This document shows positions 58,935 through 64,000 of a stretch of 64,000 nt of DNA, one piece after another. Source of the stretch: Lishizhenia tianjinensis. Its GTDB lineage: Bacteria; Bacteroidota; Bacteroidia; Flavobacteriales_D; Crocinitomicaceae. The stretch spans positions 1,374,085 to 1,438,084 of the forward strand of contig NZ_FPAS01000001.1 in NCBI RefSeq assembly GCF_900116425.1, given 5' to 3'. Every line of letters starts with the position of its first letter. The first letter of the stretch is position 1. A model generated the notes under the pieces. That model made no database searches. It was not told the DNA's origin and saw nothing but the letters and a program-made list of their open reading frames with translations. The translations under genes and the position numbers were made by a program.

Positions 58935-60077
58935 TTAAACTAGCAAACGTTCATACTTTTCGCGAATTAGTGCTGGACTTAAAAAGCTTTTTGCCCTTTC
59001 ATGAATGTCATTAGGAGAATAGGTATCACCTTCGCTAATCATCTGACGCAATGCACTTTGAAGTTGATTAACATCCTTTTTATTTACCTGAATTCCAAGC
59101 ACAGTATCGGCTAAATCGGTTAAACCACCACATTTGCTATAGACACACGGAATACCCGACAACCAAGCCTCTGCCAAAACTATTGAGAAGGTTTCGAAGT
59201 TGCTAAATTGAATCAAGCAATGACTTTCTCCTATTACACGTGCTACTTCCTTAGAAGGTAAATAACTGTATAGGTTTGTCAGCTCATCTAAACCAAACTT
59301 TCTCAACTTCTCGGCAACTTCTTTTTCATCAGCCTCGACGACAAGGTTAAAATTAAAGTCAAACCCTTGCTCTTTCAGTCCACGCAAAGCTGTTAAGATC
59401 CCATTAAAATTCTTCGTCATTTCATCTACAGTAGAAACATGAACAAAAGTAAAAATGGATGCTTTTTGCGCTGATGGCGAGAATAAATTTACATCTATAT
59501 AATTGGGCAATACTTCAAAGTCGTTTATCAACTGATGTTGCTTTAAAGCCTCGCCGAGTGTATTTGAAACTGTAAAAATATGCTGAGCTTCCTTAAAGAT
59601 ACGTTGGTGTATCTTTTTTATAAAAGAAGAACTCTTTTCAAAGATTTTAGTAGCCGATAAATACCCCGACCAGTGTTCTGTAATGATATAAGGTAAATTG
59701 TGCTTACGCTTCAAATGTAAAGCAAAAAGTCCGGCTGGGAATGCCACATTCACATGCGCCAAATCATACGCTACTCCACCTTTCGCATAGGCCATTTTCA
59801 TGGCTTTCACATAGCGTTGCAGGTTGATGAAAGTTTTCAATACGGGTAGAGTAGAACTCTTGTAATATACCTTGGTTACCCGAACTCCTTCAATGATTTC
59901 TTCTTCAAGTTCAAACTTCTCTACATTATCTTTTGATGACCGTGCAAAGCAAAGGTGAACATTGACAAAAGTTTGAATATAGGTGGCGTGTTTTAAAATA
60001 AAATTTCCCTCTAGTGCTTTCTCTCTATTCGGAAACCAACTGCATAGAAATAAGATATGCTTGCGAGGACTTTTCAA
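58935..60077 (-). CDS. Glycosyltransferase family 4
   Basis: 380 residues, GT-B fold. N-terminal ILFLCSWFPNREKALEGNFI with the acceptor-domain pattern of capsule/exopolysaccharide glycosyltransferases, and C-terminal donor-binding region with SNFETFSIVLAEAWLSGIPC (E-x7-E motif) and VYSKCGGLTDL. Peripheral membrane or cytosolic; transfers an activated sugar to a lipid-linked or other acceptor. It follows bshB1 by 3 bases, but it does not look like BshA (see rejected list), so the link to bacillithiol is only positional. Confidence 0.85.
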   Translation of the reverse strand: MKSPRKHILFLCSWFPNREKALEGNFILKHATYIQTFVNVHLCFARSSKDNVEKFELEEEIIEGVRVTKVYYKSSTLPVLKTFINLQRYVKAMKMAYAKGGVAYDLAHVNVAFPAGLFALHLKRKHNLPYIITEHWSGYLSATKIFEKSSSFIKKIHQRIFKEAQHIFTVSNTLGEALKQHQLINDFEVLPNYIDVNLFSPSAQKASIFTFVHVSTVDEMTKNFNGILTALRGLKEQGFDFNFNLVVEADEKEVAEKLRKFGLDELTNLYSYLPSKEVARVIGESHCLIQFSNFETFSIVLAEAWLSGIPCVYSKCGGLTDLADTVLGIQVNKKDVNQLQSALRQMISEGDTYSPNDIHERAKSFLSPALIREKYERLLV

Positions 60078-60080
60078 AAA

Positions 60081-60800
60081 TTAAATTAAATCGAACAAGG
60101 AATTAACGCCTGCGATGCGCTCTACTGTATAACCTTCTGCAAATTCTGCTCCTATAGGTCTACCAAATTCACGCATTCTCCCTTTCAAGAACTCCACAAA
60201 TTCTTTTCCTGATATGGGCGTATTCGGTCCTTCTGAACCTTCTTTGTAAAATTGAGTTTCGTAGGCAAAAATTGACTTGAATTTATCTTCTACATAAGGG
60301 GTAACATCAACTACAAAATCAGGTTTAAGATGTCTATCTTGAATGTAATGGTAAACAGCTTTTGGTCGCCATTTTTCTTGAGACTCACCTTCAAAATCTG
60401 TTTCTATCTTCAACAAACCAGCGAGGAAACAAGCGTCAGAAATGAACTTGGCACCTTTACCATGATCCGGATGTCTGTCGCTTACAGCATTGGCCAAAAC
60501 AATTTCAGGTCTAAACCTTCTGATTTGCTCTACCAGCAACAACAAATTCTCTTTTGTATGTTCAAAAAAGCCATCGGCTAAACGAAGATTATGACGGGCT
60601 TCAATTCCCAATATCTTCCCTGCATTCTCTGCCTCTTGATAGCGCGTTTGCACTGTTCCGCGAGAACCCAATTCACCTTCTGTAAGATCTACAATTGCTA
60701 TTTTCTTTCCTGCAGCTTTCTCTTTCAACAAAGTCCCTGCACACGATAATTCCACATCATCTGGATGTGCTCCAATAGCTAGTATATCTACTTTTCCCAT
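60081..60800 (-). CDS. bshB1: Bacillithiol biosynthesis deacetylase BshB1
   Basis: 239 residues of the LmbE/PIG-L zinc deacetylase family. Zinc-site motif GAHPDDVELSCAG and the distal HPDH in SDRHPDHGKGAKF are intact, and the length and C-terminal YTVERIAGVNSLFDLI match BshB1, which deacetylates GlcNAc-malate during bacillithiol synthesis. Bacillithiol is the main thiol in many Bacteroidota. The gene overlaps no neighbour: 1 base from the ResB/CcsA stop and 3 bases before the GT4 gene, so an operon of all three is likely. Confidence 0.93.
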   Translation of the reverse strand: MGKVDILAIGAHPDDVELSCAGTLLKEKAAGKKIAIVDLTEGELGSRGTVQTRYQEAENAGKILGIEARHNLRLADGFFEHTKENLLLLVEQIRRFRPEIVLANAVSDRHPDHGKGAKFISDACFLAGLLKIETDFEGESQEKWRPKAVYHYIQDRHLKPDFVVDVTPYVEDKFKSIFAYETQFYKEGSEGPNTPISGKEFVEFLKGRMREFGRPIGAEFAEGYTVERIAGVNSLFDLI

Positions 60801-60801
60801 A

Positions 60802-63800
60802 TTATTTTTGTTTCTTAAACATGTAGTATCTTATTCCACTCAATATAGAGAAGGCTAAGAAAATGTACACGGTTGTATACACCCATTGTGGTGTTTCTGC
60901 AACTCCATCTCCTTGGGCATAAGAGTGCAATCCTGTCAATTTAAAGTTCACCCCAAAGAAGGTAAAAATGATGGAACCATAGCCCCATAAACTTACCAAG
61001 TTAAAGATAAACTTATCCTTTAATCCTGGTATGTATCTCAAGTGTAAAATGATGGCATACGTCAATACAGAAACAAGAGCCCAAGTTTCTTTTGGATCCC
61101 ATCCCCAGTAACGTCCCCAAGATTCATTGGCCCAAACACCACCAAGGAAAGTACCTATCGTTAACATGAACAAACCAACGGTCATGGTCATTTCTGAAAC
61201 ATAAGTAATTTCATTAATGTTCATGTTTAAACGCTTACCATTGTTCTTGGTTCTTGCTAAGTATAAGGCCATATTCACCAATCCTAAAATTGCTGATAGT
61301 CCTAAGAAACCATAAGAAGCAGTAATAATAGCAACGTGTATCATTAACCAGTATGATTTCAATACAGGTTGCATGTTTCCAATTTCTGGGTCTAACAAGT
61401 TCAACTCCGTTACAAAAAGTAACAAGGCCGATAAGATGATAGAAGCTCCTAAAATTACTGGGTTCTTTTTAATGAAAATAAATCCTGCCATTACCAAAAT
61501 CCAAGCAATGTAGATGATGGCCTCGTATCCATTCGTCCATGGAACTTCTCCTGTAATGTAAGATCTAAAGAACAATCCTACCAAGTGATAAATAAATACA
61601 ACAGCTCCTAAAATGATAAAGGGCAAACTGATTCTTTTAAAGAGTTTTTCTGAACGTTGTGAAGGAACGGTTAAAGTACGGATGAAGAAAATAATCAACA
61701 ACATTAGTCCTATTACTAAATAGGCATTCTGTGTGTTTTTGAAGATATTCATGTTGTTGTACATGATTTCAATCTTCACTTCAGATTCTGATGGTGTATC
61801 TACGCTTGTACCTTCTGCGCGTTGGTATTTTTTCAATGCCGTTAAGGTTTCTATGGCTTGCGCTTCATTTTCAGCACTGTCATTCGAACGGATTGTTAAA
61901 GACAAGTAATCCATCAATAAACTCATCCCCTGTTCATCCTTCGCTTCCCAATCTAAATGAGGAATCATCCACGTTGCCATAACATCTCCTTTCACAGGAA
62001 CGGCTTTTAAATACTTAAAGGAATAGTTGGTGAAATTGTAGAGGTAGTTAAAACGCTCTCCTAATCTTATGATTTCTTTGTCAAATTCATTTTTACGAGA
62101 ATCTGGTTTATTGTGCGCTGTGTTGTAAGCATCCAACCATCTGAAGTTTCCAATGGCTCCTGGTGTTGACAGTTCTTTTAAAGATGCATACTTTCCTGTA
62201 TGAACAGAATCTCTAATTTTTGAAGAAACGTAAACCACAGGTCTATCCACCCATTTTGGTCCGGCCATTAACCAACTCATCGCAACTTGTACAGCATTGT
62301 AGCCTTCAAAGGTTTGTCCCCTATGAATTTTACGTAACATTTTGTCTGCCAATGTATGGAAAGGAACTGTTCTACCTTGTAAATCTTGCACCAATAAAGA
62401 GGCTAACTCTTCTGCGTGTGCTTTACTAATGTATTCAAAGTTAAAGTCTGAAGGAACTTCTTGTTGTGAAGCAGAAACTGGAGCGTGGTTATGACCTTCA
62501 TGTGATGCATGGTCATGTCCATCATGATCTCCATGGTCGTGCCCCGAATGATCGTGTCCATCGTGCATATCATGATCATGACCTTGATGCGCATCCTCTA
62601 ATTCTACTTTTTCATTATCCCCATTGGTAGAGTGCGTTTCAATTTTTGCATCCTGAGTAAAAGCTGCTGTTGAAAGTAAAACAGCCACAACAACAGATAA
62701 TAATTGACTGCGCTTCTCTCTCGATTTTTGAATCATTTTGTTCAATTCTCTAAATCTACTAATCGGTGCAGTTAATGAAAGTACCATACCTATACTCATT
62801 AATAAATATCCTAAATACGTAATATTGGTTCCCCACCAATCGTGGTTCACACTTAAAATAGTTCCTGTTTCATCTGGGAAATAGTTCGATTGGAAGAAAC
62901 GGAAACCTCCGTAATCCATCACGTTATTCATGAAAATACGTTGATCTTTGTACACTCCATTTACACTATCGATAACACTAACTTCGCTGGCATAAGAACT
63001 TGCCATATCAGAACCCGCATATCTATCCAATTGGAAATCTCTACAAGCCACATAGAAAGGAAGCTCAACAGGTACAGGACCGTATCCCGCTAAGTAATTT
63101 AAACCGTTAAATTGGAAAGGAATTTCTTTGATTGCAGAACCATTTTGGTAAGGTAACCTCATCAATTCTGACTTACCGTCTTGTTCAACTTTGATGGTCA
63201 AATAATTCGTGCCCTCATCTTTTTTATTTGATCTTACTTCTGCATAAGCCGAATTTCTATGCTTAGCTTTAAACATGATTTGATCACCTGTGAATTGGTA
63301 TAAATACCTCGGCGCAAACTCAACTGCAGAATCTGAAGGAACCACAAGTATTGCGCTTGAATCTATGTTTCCAGTTTGCCTGTCTTCCACGCTTAACATG
63401 GCCATATTTACTCTATTAAAAGATTTGATGGCTTGTGCTTTAAGGGTATTTCCTTCAAAAAACAACTTTACATCCGGAACAAAACCTTCTGTATGATCTT
63501 CGAATGCTAAAATCTCAGATCCTATCAACATGCTTTCGCCTTCGTTTAAAAATTTAGATTGACCTCTAACTACAAATTCCAATACCGTTCCTGTTGTCGT
63601 ATCATTACTGATCAACTCACGCACTAAATTTTCTTCGTACGAAACATAAGAAACGTTGATAGGAGCATGGTTTCCAAATTGAATTTCTTGCTCAAAAGGG
63701 TTGTCGTAAGCTTCCGATAAAAAACGAGCCTCTCTGTATTGAACCCCAGAAGTACCATCATCTACTTTTACCTGAACATTAGGTGTTGCCGTAAAAATGA

Positions 63801-64000
63801 TATTGGTAGATTCTCCTTCTGCTATAGGCATCATTCCTTCATAACCGAAGAAACGCGTTACACCAGAACCTATGATAATTACTATGAAAGAAAGGTGGAA
63901 AGTAAACATGGCAATTTTTTCTGCCTTGTACATTTTGTAGCGGAAGATGTTTGCAATAAGTGCAAAACAAAGGTAAGTGAGTAAGATTTCAAACCATGTA
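60802..64000 (-). CDS. Fused cytochrome c biogenesis protein ResB-CcsA with His-rich insert, 5' end outside window
   Basis: The frame is open to the right edge: upstream of the first in-window ATG (63933) the translation continues ...TWFEILLTYLCFALIAN and IFRYKMYKAEK, the normal N-terminal membrane region of this family, so the start is beyond 64000. The in-window part has more than 1,050 residues: a ResB-like half, a periplasmic insert, then a CcsA half with the haem-handling WWD motif (WGRYWGWDPKETWALVS) and several membrane helices. System II proteins carry haem out and attach it to cytochromes c. A stretch near 62482-62600 encodes a run of His-Asp/Gly-His repeats. The bshB1 ATG lies 1 base after the stop. 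Confidence 0.92.
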   Translation of the reverse strand, partial: TWFEILLTYLCFALIANIFRYKMYKAEKIAMFTFHLSFIVIIIGSGVTRFFGYEGMMPIAEGESTNIIFTATPNVQVKVDDGTSGVQYREARFLSEAYDNPFEQEIQFGNHAPINVSYVSYEENLVRELISNDTTTGTVLEFVVRGQSKFLNEGESMLIGSEILAFEDHTEGFVPDVKLFFEGNTLKAQAIKSFNRVNMAMLSVEDRQTGNIDSSAILVVPSDSAVEFAPRYLYQFTGDQIMFKAKHRNSAYAEVRSNKKDEGTNYLTIKVEQDGKSELMRLPYQNGSAIKEIPFQFNGLNYLAGYGPVPVELPFYVACRDFQLDRYAGSDMASSYASEVSVIDSVNGVYKDQRIFMNNVMDYGGFRFFQSNYFPDETGTILSVNHDWWGTNITYLGYLLMSIGMVLSLTAPISRFRELNKMIQKSREKRSQLLSVVVAVLLSTAAFTQDAKIETHSTNGDNEKVELEDAHQGHDHDMHDGHDHSGHDHGDHDGHDHASHEGHNHAPVSASQQEVPSDFNFEYISKAHAEELASLLVQDLQGRTVPFHTLADKMLRKIHRGQTFEGYNAVQVAMSWLMAGPKWVDRPVVYVSSKIRDSVHTGKYASLKELSTPGAIGNFRWLDAYNTAHNKPDSRKNEFDKEIIRLGERFNYLYNFTNYSFKYLKAVPVKGDVMATWMIPHLDWEAKDEQGMSLLMDYLSLTIRSNDSAENEAQAIETLTALKKYQRAEGTSVDTPSESEVKIEIMYNNMNIFKNTQNAYLVIGLMLLIIFFIRTLTVPSQRSEKLFKRISLPFIILGAVVFIYHLVGLFFRSYITGEVPWTNGYEAIIYIAWILVMAGFIFIKKNPVILGASIILSALLLFVTELNLLDPEIGNMQPVLKSYWLMIHVAIITASYGFLGLSAILGLVNMALYLARTKNNGKRLNMNINEITYVSEMTMTVGLFMLTIGTFLGGVWANESWGRYWGWDPKETWALVSVLTYAIILHLRYIPGLKDKFIFNLVSLWGYGSIIFTFFGVNFKLTGLHSYAQGDGVAETPQWVYTTVYIFLAFSILSGIRYYMFKKQK

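Noticed and set aside
58935-60077. BshA, the first enzyme of bacillithiol synthesis, next to bshB1
   Set aside because: It is a GT4 enzyme, but the N-terminus lacks the CYPTYGGSG-type signature of BshA; left as a general glycosyltransferase.
1-64000. rRNA, tRNA, insertion sequences or prophage
   Set aside because: I looked through the spacers on both strands and saw no tRNA cloverleaf motifs, rRNA, transposase, integrase or phage structural genes; a tRNAscan/ISfinder run would be more certain.

Overview
The window looks like chromosomal DNA of a member of the Bacteroidota, most likely a Flavobacteriales lineage. Evidence: eight loci encode secreted proteins with a C-terminal type IX secretion (T9SS) sorting domain of the 'YPNP' kind; promoters fit the Bacteroidota -7 consensus TAnnTTTG; and there are a TonB-dependent receptor, menaquinone synthesis (MenD), bacillithiol synthesis (BshB1) and a fused ResB/CcsA cytochrome c assembly protein. 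DNA is A+T-rich and gene-dense. I found no rRNA, tRNA, transposase, integrase or CRISPR array. I cannot name the genus.

Layout. 1-10.5 kb: 3'-truncated exported protein, recQ, two TerB-like proteins, an alpha/beta hydrolase, a two-domain universal stress protein, an IF-2 N-domain-like charged protein, a large AsmA-like protein and an outer-membrane barrel. 10.5-19.7 kb: DUF6702 + M1 peptidase pair, two tandem Omp28/thioredoxin-like T9SS proteins (one has lost its CxxC), and a TPR/PD40/OmpA protein with the domain order of PorE. 19.9-28.4 kb: a vitamin B12 locus. A cobalamin riboswitch heads a minus-strand operon (DUF4465 BtuH-like, BtuB, BtuG-like propeller lipoprotein, a further T9SS protein); divergently lie btuF-btuC-btuD. 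Between them is a G+C-richer structured block that I could not assign to any RNA family. 28.4-38 kb: a RES/Xre toxin-antitoxin pair, an esterase-like protein, a barrel protein, the operon MsbA-like ABC / cytosolic substrate-binding protein / menD, then upp, a membrane protein, a YjjG-like nucleotidase and a GNAT acetyltransferase.

38-46.6 kb: three copies of an intergenic repeat separate an operon of three paralogous T9SS propeller proteins (the middle one split by a frameshift at an A9 tract) and a ParDE-type toxin-antitoxin pair; then an M61 peptidase. 46.8-64 kb: DUF817 protein, lipoproteins, lpdA, a GT-C-type membrane protein with MORN repeats, a VWD-domain protein with a long proline/basic tail, two FKBP isomerases, a PA-domain T9SS protein, a GT4 glycosyltransferase, bshB1, and the ResB/CcsA fusion carrying a histidine-rich insert and running off the right edge.

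Most of the window serves the cell envelope: T9SS cargo, surface capture and import of cobalamin, and respiratory cofactors. The points most worth a second look are the unassigned RNA-like block at about 25.25-25.46 kb, the B12 locus with T9SS-anchored rather than lipid-anchored accessory proteins, the missing start codon of btuC, the A9 frameshift, the Cys-less Omp28 paralog, and the unusual domain fusions (GT-C/MORN, VWD/Pro-rich, His-rich ResB/CcsA).
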